Positions 15,985 through 23,944 of a stretch of DNA of 64,000 nt are shown piece by piece. Position 1 is the stretch's first letter, and the number at the start of each line of letters is the position of its first letter. This DNA comes from Pseudophaeobacter arcticus DSM 23566 (GTDB lineage Bacteria; Pseudomonadota; Alphaproteobacteria; Rhodobacterales; Rhodobacteraceae). The notes under the pieces were generated by a model. It saw nothing but the letters and a program-made list of their open reading frames with translations. It had not been told where the DNA came from and searched no databases. The stretch covers positions 2,223,302-2,287,301 of the forward strand of contig NZ_KI421507.1 in the NCBI RefSeq assembly GCF_000473205.1, given 5' to 3'. The translations under genes and the position numbers were made by a program.

Positions 15985-16269
15985 GAAATTGGTCCCTGCT
16001 TCTGGCTCCACGTTTACCAGCATGAGAGCGAAGAAACAGTCCAACTTTTTACCTGACGACGGATATGCGCTCAGCTGCCCGCGCAACCGTGGCATTGCGC
16101 CAAAACAGGCATACGCGAGGTTAACTGAAGTACAAGGAGCGAGACCGTGAGCGCGCAGAGCCGACATTCGCCCAACTTGCAGCATTGGTCGATTAGGGCT
16201 CAAAGCTGCCTTGCGGCTGTGCAGCAGCTGGCGCGCGGCATTTTCGCTCCTGGTGCCCGCCGCTGCATG

Positions 16270-16361
16270 GCACCAGCCAGCCCAATCCCGACCTTCATGC
16301 AAGGCGCAGCGATGACCGTGCTGCAGGCGCGAAGGCACCCGATAGTTTCCCGAAAGCTGCC
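16270..16361 (-). repeat. dispersed intergenic repeat, copy A
   Basis: Read on the minus strand, it matches 17492-17570 on the plus strand: GGCRGCTTTCGGGAAA, then a GCAGCA and CGCTGC block, then TGCATGAA-GTCG-GATTGGGCTGG. The two copies face each other across the gene at 16392-17189. The whole stretch 15985-16391 has no supported gene. Confidence 0.6.
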
Positions 16362-16391
16362 ATTGGTATTGGTTGTGGTGAATGTATTCGA

Positions 16392-17189
16392 CTACTTCCA
16401 CCACGTATCGTAAGCTACCGCCCCGGCTTGCACAATCCCGACAACCATCAGAACTGCCGTCAGCCAGAAGATACGGTTTTGCGTATTTCTATTGTCAGCA
16501 TGACGCTGTTCTTCGAGCTCGAAGCTGGTGACCGTGTTCAGCACTTGCGGTCTGAGCTTGTAACCATGGTGCTGCGTCGTTTCGAGATCTTGCGCCTCCT
16601 TCATCGAATCCAGAAGGAGCGTGTAGTAGGTCATCAGTTCTTCTTTATCAGACCGATGAACCCAGCGAACCGTATAGAAGTGGGTCAGCAAGCTGGTCGG
16701 ATGTGTCTGGAAGGCTCGATCCTTGACCGTTTCTGAAAGAATGTAGCGCAGCACCTTCATTCGATCATGACGAGTCAGCTTGCGCTTGTTGAAGCGCGAT
16801 TGCAGATATCGGTCGAATGTCACCCGTATCCAGGGCCAGCAGCTCCATCGGTAAAGAAAGAACTTCGGAAGGCCGATTGTGTAAAAGGTCCAGCCTCGAT
16901 AGTAGTGCTGGACCCATGGCTGGAACTCTGCCAGTTCGCTAATGTCGAGGGATCGTTCCTCAGTGAAATTCTGACCGTCGAGCGACCACTTCCCTCTCAC
17001 CTGATCATCCACGAGGTCGACGACGAGGAGCCTTGCCTCGCCCGCGCTGTCGAGCATGTAGACCAGATAGGTGTCGTTCTTCAGAGCCTCGTCACCCGCG
17101 AGCGGTATCATCCCTTTAATTGGTTTCGCTAATGCCGCCTGAATGACATGCCGTAAGGCTAACTGCCGAATCCTCGCTGGTATACCCAT
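16392..17189 (-). CDS. hypothetical protein with C-terminal membrane anchor
   Basis: A 265-residue protein from ATG 17189 (GGAGG just upstream; ATG 17204 is an alternative). It has a soluble N-terminal half, a basic and aromatic middle (YRWSCWPWIRVTFDRYLQSRFNKRKLTRHDRMKVL) and a single transmembrane helix at the end (FWLTAVLMVVGIVQAGAVAYDTWW). No enzyme motif or known family is recognised. The gene stands alone between a pair of inverted intergenic repeats. The overall look is of an inner-membrane anchored cytoplasmic protein. Confidence 0.65.
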   Translation of the reverse strand: MGIPARIRQLALRHVIQAALAKPIKGMIPLAGDEALKNDTYLVYMLDSAGEARLLVVDLVDDQVRGKWSLDGQNFTEERSLDISELAEFQPWVQHYYRGWTFYTIGLPKFFLYRWSCWPWIRVTFDRYLQSRFNKRKLTRHDRMKVLRYILSETVKDRAFQTHPTSLLTHFYTVRWVHRSDKEELMTYYTLLLDSMKEAQDLETTQHHGYKLRPQVLNTVTSFELEEQRHADNRNTQNRIFWLTAVLMVVGIVQAGAVAYDTWWK

Positions 17190-17491
17190 CCCGCCTCCGA
17201 TCAATGTCCTTGAAGAAGAAATAAGTCATATTTCGTCTCACGTCTCCCTATTCCGTTCGGATATCTTGAGGGCCACGGTGCATGGAGCTTCGACCATGGT
17301 CCACATCCCTTCCATTCGATGATGCTTGGTGCCTGGATGTGCGGCGAAGGTCTGCTCCTTCCATTGCTCGTGCAGCATTGGACCGCTGCAAGTCTGGCAG
17401 ATCCCGAAGACTTTGCAAATGTCACTATCTGCGCTTCGCTGCCCCTGGAGCTGATCGCAGCATCAGCCAGGGCCGCCACCGCCTGCTGAAC

Positions 17492-17570
17492 GGCGGCTTT
17501 CGGGAAAGCTCTCGCGCTCGCAGCAGCGCTTTCGCTGCACCCTGCATGAATGTCGTGATTGGGCTGGTAG
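17492..17570 (+). repeat. dispersed intergenic repeat, copy B
   Basis: Inverted relative to copy A at 16270-16361, with a shared core TGCATGAA-GTCG-GATTGGGCTGG and GGCGGCTTTCGGGAAA. The region 17205-17638 contains no other feature. Confidence 0.6.
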
Positions 17571-17638
17571 CGGGCGCTAGCGCCAATCGAGTTTGCGATG
17601 CTATCTGTATCAGCAACACCCAGCAAGGAATCCCAGCC

Positions 17639-17866
17639 ATGCCCAAAGTGAAACCCGTCCGGGAGCGCGCCGCTCGCGCACTGTGTAAGTTAGAAGGCCT
17701 TGAACCAAACATAACAATGGAGGGGGCGCCCATGTGGTGCTCGTTCCTACCGGAAGTCGATGCCGTTCTGAGGGCAGCACTCAAACCCGAATGCTGGGAG
17801 GCCTTGAAAGATACCTCGGATGAGCTGGAAGCCGAGCACCTTCAAAAGCCTTTAAACACCCTTTAA
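17639..17866 (+). CDS. small conserved-type hypothetical protein
   Basis: A 75-residue protein (MPKVKPVRERAARALC...) starting at ATG 17639 with AAGGA at about 17625. Its composition (charged, amphipathic, with CKLEGLEPNITMEGAPMWCSFLPEVDAVLRAAL) is that of a folded small cytoplasmic protein. It is followed directly by a strong terminator. Its last 13 codons, the terminator and following DNA are duplicated at 58254-58460, where the front of the gene is missing. Function unknown. Confidence 0.6.
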   Translation: MPKVKPVRERAARALCKLEGLEPNITMEGAPMWCSFLPEVDAVLRAALKPECWEALKDTSDELEAEHLQKPLNTL

Positions 17867-18030
17867 AGACCTCCGCCGCCCGACGATTTAAACGGTTTGG
17901 GCGGCGGATTTTTGGAGTTTGAAACGGGAAGTGTCCCAAACCTCCCTCGCCGCCTCAAACCAGCCGCGCGGCTATGGGCTGGTCAAAGGCACGATTTGGG
18001 GTTAGAAAACAGGGAATTCGTCAAATTGGT
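17824..18030 (+). repeat. 207-bp direct repeat, left copy
   Basis: Nearly identical to 58254-58460 (constant offset 40430; only a few differences seen, for example at 17942, 17992 and 18028). It contains the 3' end of the small gene, a TTAA-N7-TTAA box at 17852-17866, a terminator and one AACGGGAAGTGTCCC motif at 17923-17938. Confidence 0.85.
17872..17913 (+). terminator. rho-independent terminator
   Basis: Perfect 10-bp stem TCCGCCGCCC / GGGCGGCGGA followed by TTTTT. The same structure is at 58302-58343 in the second copy of the repeat. Confidence 0.85.
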
Positions 18031-18547
18031 GTTAGGAGACACTTGTTATTGCAGTAACCGGAAGAACCCGGATGTTCCCGGAAGAAGCCGGATAGAGCTA
18101 TGTAAAAAAAGGCTTTCAGCGCTGTTTAACCTGGGTTTTAAGGCGAATAGGTTTTGTCTTTCAAACCCGCCCCAAATGGCCCATACAGGGCATCAAGGCG
18201 ATTATCGGACACTTCGCCTTTCAAACTCCTCTCCCCCACTACAGCCCTTATAAAACAAGCGCTTGAGGTCGCCTCGAGTCCGATAATGGCGCTTATGTTC
18301 AATTCCGAACCAGGAAGTAGCGCCGACTGAGGCGGCCCAGTTCCTAGAATGGGATTATGCTTTTCATGACAAAGAGTTGAGCAAAATCGGTATGCCGCAG
18401 CCGCACTTCGAACTAGGAACAGATTTTGGAACGGATCTCAGGCTTGCCTTCACTTGCTGCGGCGCGGAGAATGGCAGCTGTGAGCCCAAAGTCGCGGATG
18501 CTGCACTTTGAACGAATGGCGGCTTTCCTTTTGAGTGATCAGGTTGA
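18031..18547. other. non-coding stretch with short repeats
   Basis: No gene is supported. At 18059-18091 two 16-base near-identical units (CCGGAAGAACCCGGAT, CCGGAAGAAGCCGGAT) stand in tandem, and a near-CtrA sequence TTAA-N8-TTAA lies at 18126-18141. The end of the region is the left copy of the 197-bp repeat (18280-18476). Confidence 0.5.
18280..18476 (+). repeat. 197-bp direct repeat, left copy
   Basis: Roughly nine-tenths identical to 20204-20400. Contains a partly preserved dyad (AGGAAGT / AGTTCCT) around CGCCGACTGAGGCG and one AACTAGGAAC motif. No open frame is shared by both copies. Confidence 0.8.
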
Positions 18548-19108
18548 CTATCGCTGCCGTGTAGCCACGCCACGCAGCATTTCCTCAACAACCGGTGCTG
18601 TTGCCTGTGCGATTTTCAAAGTAGCGCGTTCCAATCTTGAGGGGTTGCGGATTTGCCCGCCCCAGAAACCGCGTTGGCCTCCGTTGGGTGATACGGCCCG
18701 TGCAGTCGCCATCACTCCGCCTGACCCTGTATGCACGAGAGCAATGTCAGCCGATCCCGTCGCTGGATACATGCGTACCAAAAGCAAGTAGTTATATCGT
18801 TGTTCGCGGGCGGTTTGGACTAAGCTGTTCCTGTTGGAGTACCGGTAGTTGGCATCTCCGGCAACTAAAGGTGCAAAGCTACCAAGGCTCTCTGCGCGGC
18901 TTGCCAAGTCCGTCCAAAGTTCTGCTTCCTCTGCACCGGCGGCCTGCGTTCTGCCGTAGACAACTCGCGCCAGGGCAAAGCGAGCGGGCAACTCAAAGTG
19001 ATCAGGGGTTGACGAAGTCACGGGAACTGGCCGCGCGTCGCCAACAAAACTTGGGGAGGAACAACCGCCCAGAAACACAAGAAAACAAGCGATTACAAAC
19101 AGTTTCAT
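18548..19108 (-). CDS. predicted lipoprotein
   Basis: A 186-residue protein from ATG 19108 (GGAGAAAACCC upstream). The signal peptide MKLFVIACFLVFLGGC ends in a lipobox (LGGC), so it should be lipid-modified and held at the inner or outer membrane. The mature part (FALARVVYGRTQAAGAEEAELWTDLA...YNYLLLVRMYPATGSADIALVHTGSGGVMATARAV) resembles lipoproteins of unknown function in Proteobacteria. It is divergent from the DUF6502 gene across a 102-base gap that holds two identical-type operators, so the two genes are probably co-regulated. Confidence 0.75.
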   Translation of the reverse strand: MKLFVIACFLVFLGGCSSPSFVGDARPVPVTSSTPDHFELPARFALARVVYGRTQAAGAEEAELWTDLASRAESLGSFAPLVAGDANYRYSNRNSLVQTAREQRYNYLLLVRMYPATGSADIALVHTGSGGVMATARAVSPNGGQRGFWGGQIRNPSRLERATLKIAQATAPVVEEMLRGVATRQR

Positions 19109-19147
19109 GGGTTTTCTCCGTTTCATCATGTTTTGATTAAGTGTAAG

Positions 19148-19164
19148 ATGTGTAAATTGCACAT
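19148..19164. promoter_or_regulatory. operator-like dyad 1 (ATGTG-N7-CACAT)
   Basis: ATGTGTAAATTGCACAT, a 17-base dyad with 5-bp arms, matching the second site in 13 or more positions. Centre-to-centre distance to site 2 is 46 bp. Located between two divergent genes. Confidence 0.65.
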
Positions 19165-19193
19165 TTCATTTATTGATTGCAGTGTCAAGGGAA

Positions 19194-19210
19194 ATGTGCA
19201 AATCACACAT
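19194..19210. promoter_or_regulatory. operator-like dyad 2 (ATGTG-N7-CACAT)
   Basis: ATGTGCAAATCACACAT ends immediately before the proposed ATG at 19211, so a protein bound here would block translation-region DNA and transcription of the DUF6502 gene. This fits autorepression; binding is not shown. Confidence 0.65.
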
Positions 19211-19957
19211 ATGCATTGGCTAGACCCCATTTTGAGACCCCTTGCGCGACTGGCAGTCCGGAAAGGATGGTTGTTTCCGGTCGTGGAGCGCCGTTTGCGT
19301 CACGCATATGTTGAGGCCGCACAGGCCATTGATGGCGATGGAACAACAGACAGCAAGATCAGCATAAAAACGGGATTGCAGCGACGCGACATTGCGCGAT
19401 TGCGTGGTGAACGCGATCCCAACGAGACCAAGCGCCAACCCTTGGCCGAAATCATTGCGCTTTGGTGGGATGACCCGACCTTTGATGCTGAAGGGATTCC
19501 CATTCAAGGCGATGGCGCAAGCTTCACGAGCCTCGCGCGTAGCATCAGAAAGGATGTCCATCCCCGCACATTTCTGGACATTCTCATCGAGATAGGGGCC
19601 GTGAGCGAAATCGACGAGCAAGTCAGCCTCAACGTGCGGAGTTATCGCCCGCCATCTGGTTCAGATGAGCAATTGGCTTACCTGGCAGACAATGTGGGGG
19701 ATCATCTGGCAGCGGCGGTTTCGAACGTGGTTGATGGAGGACGGAATTACGACATGGGCGTCCACTACAAGGGCTTATCGGCAAGCGCAATTTCGCAACT
19801 GGACCGGCATTTTCGAACTCGAATGAGGCAAACACTGGAAGAACTAGATACTATGGCCCGAGGCTTTCCTGCCACCGAGGACGGGCTCCACAGATTCCGC
19901 GCCGGTGGGTTTTTTTTCGACGATGTAAGCAGTGAGGCCAATCCAAATGATCCGTAA
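19211..19957 (+). CDS. DUF6502-like protein, possible transcriptional regulator
   Basis: A 248-residue protein from ATG 19211 (MHWLDPILRPLARLAVRKGW). The upstream frame to 19133 overlaps both operators and is unlikely to be translated. The N-terminal part, with RHAYVEAAQ..., TDSKISIKTGLQRRDIARLRGERD, looks like the winged-helix region of DUF6502 proteins, and the C-terminal half (DEQLAYLADNVGDHLAAAVSNVV...AISQLDRHFRTRMRQTLEELDTMAR) is helical. Family function is not established. It is divergent from a lipoprotein gene and overlaps a tiny lipoprotein gene at its end, so an envelope-related regulon is a reasonable guess. Confidence 0.72.
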   Translation: MHWLDPILRPLARLAVRKGWLFPVVERRLRHAYVEAAQAIDGDGTTDSKISIKTGLQRRDIARLRGERDPNETKRQPLAEIIALWWDDPTFDAEGIPIQGDGASFTSLARSIRKDVHPRTFLDILIEIGAVSEIDEQVSLNVRSYRPPSGSDEQLAYLADNVGDHLAAAVSNVVDGGRNYDMGVHYKGLSASAISQLDRHFRTRMRQTLEELDTMARGFPATEDGLHRFRAGGFFFDDVSSEANPNDP

Positions 19958-20090
19958 AGTATTAGCGCTCTTTCTTCTGATTGCACTCGCCTCCTGTTCA
20001 ATGTCTGATGAGATTCCTGCGATTGATTGTCCTCGCGAAGGAGGCATAGGCGGAACAGGCGACTGTCCTATCCAACCTGAAGTCACATGA
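19947..20090 (+). CDS. 47-residue lipoprotein
   Basis: ATG at 19947 overlaps the end of the DUF6502 gene by 11 bases. The product MIRKVLALFLLIALASC has a signal peptide with lipobox LASC; the mature part has two more cysteines (IDCPREGGIGGTGDCPIQ) that could pair. It is an entericidin-sized lipoprotein without recognisable family, and should be cotranscribed with the DUF6502 gene. Confidence 0.65.
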   Translation: MIRKVLALFLLIALASCSMSDEIPAIDCPREGGIGGTGDCPIQPEVT

Positions 20091-20203
20091 TGACTACGGA
20101 AGAAACCGGCCATTGGGGCAAGCGCAGCGAATTCACACTTTGTCCGCACACCAAACCTTAGTCGCTCCCTACCAGGCTGAGGCATTCACCACGCACTGCC
20201 GAA

Positions 20204-20400
20204 CCGATAGTGGCACTTATGTTCACTTTCGAACTAGGAACTAGCGCCGACTGAGGCGGCCCAGTTCCTAGAATGGGATTATGCTTTTCATGACAAAGAG
20301 TTGAGCAAAATCGGCATGCCGCAGCCGCGCTTCGAACTAGGAACAGATTTTGGAACCGACCTCAGGCTTGCCTTCGCATGCTGCGGCACGGAGAATGGCG
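20204..20400 (+). repeat. 197-bp direct repeat, right copy
   Basis: Second copy of 18280-18476. Here the dyad is intact: CTAGGAACT (20234-20242) and AGTTCCTAG (20263-20271) around GCGCC...GGCG. The motif TTCGAACTAGGAAC occurs at both ends of the unit. Together the copies bracket the lipoprotein/DUF6502 genes. Confidence 0.8.
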
Positions 20401-20413
20401 GCAATGCGCAGAG

Positions 20414-20437
20414 AAGCTGACTTTGCAAAGTCAGCTT
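20414..20437. repeat. 24-bp perfect palindrome
   Basis: Arms AAGCTGACTTTG and CAAAGTCAGCTT with no spacer, preceded by GCGCAG and followed by TTC. Degenerate relatives stand at 6593-6619 and about 57327-57350. The remaining bases up to 20832 hold no supported gene. Confidence 0.7.
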
Positions 20438-20832
20438 TTCGACCTGGGAACGCTGCCTGCGACCGCTGTGATGCCACGTGAGAAGCGACTATTGATCAGA
20501 GGTGCGTCGGAATTTTGGGGTTGGAGGGCAGCAGTGCCAACGAAGCGCCCATTCGCTCCAGTTGCGCCAACGGCTGCTTTGCACTGGACACCGTGAGAAC
20601 AATGTTGTGTTTGGTGGAGGAACCGGCAACGCTCAGTGCGGATTAAAGCGCAGGTTTGAATATTGTAAGAACTTTTTCGGTTCGGAAATCGAATGAATAG
20701 ATACATTTCAGATCATCACAAATGGCATTTATATTCTTCCCAAAGCGGTTTCAATTGGTAAAAATATCAAATCACGCCTTTGATAAATTCATTTTTTGAG
20801 TATGATTGATATGCGAAGACTTGAAAATTGGT

Positions 20833-21930
20833 TCATGCAAATAGTGCAACGATCTTTTCAAAGATAGGCCGCAACTGGGCGATTACTGCCATACCGCTAG
20901 TGCTCGTTGCCCATGTGAACAGTGCTGTCCCAAGCGCTCCAGCGATTGCGCTAGAAACAATTCCTCCAATCGCAGCGATTCCACTGCGAAAATGACCAAG
21001 TCGGCTTGTTCCATTCTGCAGTGCACTTTCAAAGTAATTTTTGGAGGCTCTTAACGCCTCCACAACTTCGTTTTCGACTGACGGATCGCTCATCACATCG
21101 ATTGCTGAGTCTGCTATTTTTAAGAGATCTTCTGAGGTTACGCTTGGTAACAACTCCGGAAGCATTGCCTCAGATTGCTCTTTGCTTACTAGCAACGGCC
21201 GAATTTCTTCGTGCATGCTGACTAGTAATTTGCAGGCCGCAATGAAGCCGCCATCAAGCCCATCTGTGACATAGTTATCATTTATACTGCCTTGTATGAA
21301 AGACATGGGTCCATCTAGCATAAGAAACACAGGAAGTTCGTGTTCGAGCGCGATCAGATAATTCGAAAGGCGTCTGTGGAAGTCATCTGGTACTTGCTTT
21401 TGTCTACATTCAACTAGGATTTGTTGAACGTGATCTTTTAGTATTCGAAACCTCAACTCAAGCTCGCCAGGCGCGCCCTTCTCTGGCGTTCCTTTGTCGC
21501 GCAGTCCCAATCGGTGATCTTGGTCAGTTAATTCGACAGGAGATGCTCCGACAATCTGCTCAATTGTAGAAATCTTGTCAGTTGGAAAGTTGGGGAAAGC
21601 TTCAATAATTACGGATCGGTCAAAGTGACTATAGAAAGCCTGAGGAATTTCGGATTTATAATTCTCAATCTCTTGACGCTCAGCTTCTATCCGTTCGGCC
21701 TCTCGGCGCTTAGCCTCTATCCGTTCGGCTTCTTCACGCTCAGCCTTTGCTTTTTTGAGGTTCTGATCACTTTCTTCATGAGTCTGTTCCACAACATGAT
21801 CTATCCCGTCATGCCTTTGAAACCACTGCTGCCCACAATTGGAACATTGAACCAGGCGACGTTGCGATGGTTCTATCGTGTCTTCAGGAACTTCATACTG
21901 CACTGCGCAGTTCGGACAGATTAATCGCAT
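20833..21930 (-). CDS. zinc-ribbon, coiled-coil protein with C-terminal membrane segment
   Basis: A 365-residue protein. The N-terminus is a zinc ribbon of the MJ0042 type (CPNC at 5-8, CSNC at 29-32). Residues 50-92 are a highly charged coiled coil with a repeated EAERIEAKRRE pattern. The middle is a mixed alpha-helical domain of unknown kind, and the end has a Gly/Ala-rich hydrophobic stretch (FRSGIAAIGGIVSSAIAGALGTALFTW) likely to span the membrane, followed by a short amphipathic tail. No known family for the middle part. It is a stand-alone gene; base composition is more A+T-rich than the backbone, suggesting acquisition. Confidence 0.75.
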   Translation of the reverse strand: MRLICPNCAVQYEVPEDTIEPSQRRLVQCSNCGQQWFQRHDGIDHVVEQTHEESDQNLKKAKAEREEAERIEAKRREAERIEAERQEIENYKSEIPQAFYSHFDRSVIIEAFPNFPTDKISTIEQIVGASPVELTDQDHRLGLRDKGTPEKGAPGELELRFRILKDHVQQILVECRQKQVPDDFHRRLSNYLIALEHELPVFLMLDGPMSFIQGSINDNYVTDGLDGGFIAACKLLVSMHEEIRPLLVSKEQSEAMLPELLPSVTSEDLLKIADSAIDVMSDPSVENEVVEALRASKNYFESALQNGTSRLGHFRSGIAAIGGIVSSAIAGALGTALFTWATSTSGMAVIAQLRPIFEKIVALFA

Positions 21931-22261
21931 TCTGTAGTCACTTCCTGTTGAAAGTCAGACACTGCTACCTATTGAGTATGTGTAGAAATGCCTACAGATG
22001 GCAAATAAGAAACACAAGTTCTGGTTGGAAATTTGTTATCTTACCAGGCTTTTACGGCCCTTTCCTTGGGCCAATGGAGGCTTTCGATACAGCTCAGGCG
22101 TTTATTCAGCTTGCAGAATAGATCCAGATGGGTGGCCCTTGGGCTTTCGCTACTCTCGCACAATTCGGCCATTTTGAAGGTCAGTTTCGTCTTGTGCCTT
22201 CGCCCCTGCGCAGCAAGAACCCACTCCTTGCCATATCCATATGACTTGAACGTCTCCTTTG
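21931..22261. other. intergenic stretch, nothing recognised
   Basis: Between the zinc-ribbon gene and the IS1182-like remnant no gene, RNA or repeat could be supported; the open frames here lack start signals and family similarity. Confidence 0.4.
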
Positions 22262-23355
22262 GGCTTATTCCGTTGAAAAACTCGCCCCAGTAGCCGCGTT
22301 GAATAGCTCACGAGATTGAGCGCGCGTTGCCTCGCCTCTCTTCAGCAGGCGATTTTTGGTGGCGGCAGGAGCTTTGCGAGCTTTCGGAGGTTCTGGGCGG
22401 TTGCTGCGAGGTGGAATTCGTCGCGCGCGCCGAGAGGGCCCCGCAATCGAAGACGGTTCAGCCCTAGGATCCGCTTCAGATGGGCGAACAGCATCTCAAC
22501 CTTCTTCCTCAGTTTGCAGGAGATCGCGTATTCCGTGGTCTAAGCGATCGCACGGGCCCGATTACGGGATGGCTCGTAGATCGACCGGAGTACCTTGCGT
22601 GCAGGCGCCTTCGGGCAGCAGCGTGCTTTCAGTTCGCAGACATCGCAGTCGGCCTTGCTGGCCCGGTAGCGCAGCATCCCATGCTCATCCGGTTTCTGCT
22701 CTCTGGCCGTCGTGAAGGCCCGACGGTTCTGTTTCAACTCCTTGCCCCCCGGACAGGTGTAAGTGTCCTGCTCGGCATCATAGGTGAAGTCGGTGCGTTC
22801 GAATGTTCCATCCCGGCGCGCCGACTTGTCAAACACCGGGATATGAGGCACGATCCCGCGCTGGCCGCTTGCCAGTCCCTCCGCGATGCAGCTGGCAACC
22901 ACCGTTTCGAACAGATGGCGCAGCAGATCGCTGTCACGGAAACGGCCGTGCCGGTTCTTCGAATGATCCGGCACGGGATCGGTCAGGTCGAGACGGCAGA
23001 ACCAGCGGTAAGCGAGATTGAGGTGGACCTCCTCGCAAAGTCGACGTTCCGAACGGATACCCATGATGTAGCCGATCAGCAGCATCCGGATCGTCAGTTC
23101 AGGATCAACCGACGGTCGCCCAGTGGAGCTATAGAACGGTGCCAGGTGCTGCCGGATGCCACCCAGATCCACAAACCGATCCACCGCCCGGAGCATGTGG
23201 TCCGCCGGGACATGCGCCTCAACCGAGAACTCGTAGAACAGAGCGCTCTGCGCTTCCTGCCGGGTTCCCATCATCGCCGTTCACCTCCACCTGTCTCAAG
23301 TGAACTGAATCAGCGCTCAGGGCTTCAGGCAAGCAGAGTTTTCAACAAAATAGGC
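22262..23355 (-). mobile_element. IS1182-like element, internally deleted
   Basis: Ends are related inverted repeats (GGCTTATTCCGTTGAAAAACTC at the left; GAGTTTTCAACAAAATAGGC at the right). About 1.1 kb remains, shorter than intact members of this type because the centre of the transposase is missing. Confidence 0.75.
22340..23274 (-). pseudogene. IS1182-type transposase, deleted and with an amber codon
   Basis: The N-terminal part (FVDLGGIRQHLAPFYSSTGRPSVDPELTIRMLLIGYIMGIRSERRL...VPDHSKNRHGRF) is joined in GLASGQ-RGI-VPHIPVFDKSARRDG to the C-terminal zinc-binding part (CPGGKELKQ...CDVCELKARCC). The DDE core expected between GLASGQ and PHIPVFDK is gone. The frame stops with TAG at 22540 where relatives have a lysine codon, and the usual ending (RKKVEMLFAHLKRILGLNRLRLRGP...) continues in frame to 22340. 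The element cannot transpose by itself. Confidence 0.85.
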
Positions 23356-23521
23356 TGGGACCAGTCAGTGAGATGCAAAAGGCTACCGCCAACAAAGCCC
23401 GCATAGAAGACCATAGATATTCCCTCCTCACATGAGGGGGATTTTCTTCATGTTTTCAATGACCCTCGTGCATCGCATTTAAGTACACAGCTATACTCAT
23501 AGCGATGCGGTCACCTCATAT

Positions 23522-23852
23522 TCAAGTGGCCAAAGCGATCATTTCCCGGCTCCGAACCGAATGACTTACGACTAAATCGCTATTTACCTTCTCGTCGCAA
23601 TCCATGGAGAAAGGCCTGTAGCGACGGCCATCGTCCGCGCAAATATAGGCATCACCGGCAATAGAAACATTGTAGCCAAACGAGCGCAATAGCCTGCCCA
23701 ACGGTGCCGGAGACAGCGACATGAGGCTACGGGCGCCCAAGCCACCGGACAGATGACAAAGCCCTGCCACGACTATGCGCGTGGCCTGTAACCTGTCCTC
23801 GTTTGTTCCCTGGTTGTTATCAGATACAAAGCGGGTGCACTCCCAAACCGTT
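23522..23852 (-). pseudogene. host gene fragment cut at the prophage left border
   Basis: On the minus strand a frame of about 109 residues stays open from 23852 to the TGA at 23522 (CTRFVSDNNQGTNEDRLQ, LGRLLRSFGYNVSIAGDAYICADDGRRYRPFSMD). It reads like real protein but has no convincing start; a GTG at 23770 exists inside the similar-looking part. Upstream it ends at a stop just before the prophage end, so the front was probably lost when the phage inserted. No matching front half is visible right of the prophage. Family not recognised. Confidence 0.5.
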
Positions 23853-23892
23853 TAACGAAAAAAATCCATGCAACTGTACATAGCTACTTGCG

Positions 23893-23928
23893 GGAGAGGT
23901 TCTTGCTTTCATAAGCAAAAGCCTCTCC
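23893..23928. terminator. hairpin downstream of repressor gene
   Basis: Arms GGAGAGG (23893-23899) and CCTCTCC (23922-23928) with an inner TTGCTT/AAGCAA stem. It sits after the repressor's stop on the minus strand and before the left phage end, so it may end repressor transcription. Confidence 0.5.
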
Positions 23929-23944
23929 GAAGTCTTCCAGTTCC

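Noticed and set aside
15985..16404. 140-residue N-terminal extension of the A-T-R enzyme
   Set aside because: The stretch overlaps a dispersed intergenic repeat and lacks similarity to adenylation domains; a start with an upstream AGGGA is at 15984.
17824..18030. 207-bp repeats as target duplication of the Mu-like prophage
   Set aside because: Mu-type transposition duplicates about 5 bp, and the repeats lie 6 kb and 1 kb outside the phage ends.
22480..23406. 308-codon plus-strand frame across the IS1182 remnant
   Set aside because: Antisense to the recognisable transposase remnant and rich in Arg/Pro, typical of a shadow frame.
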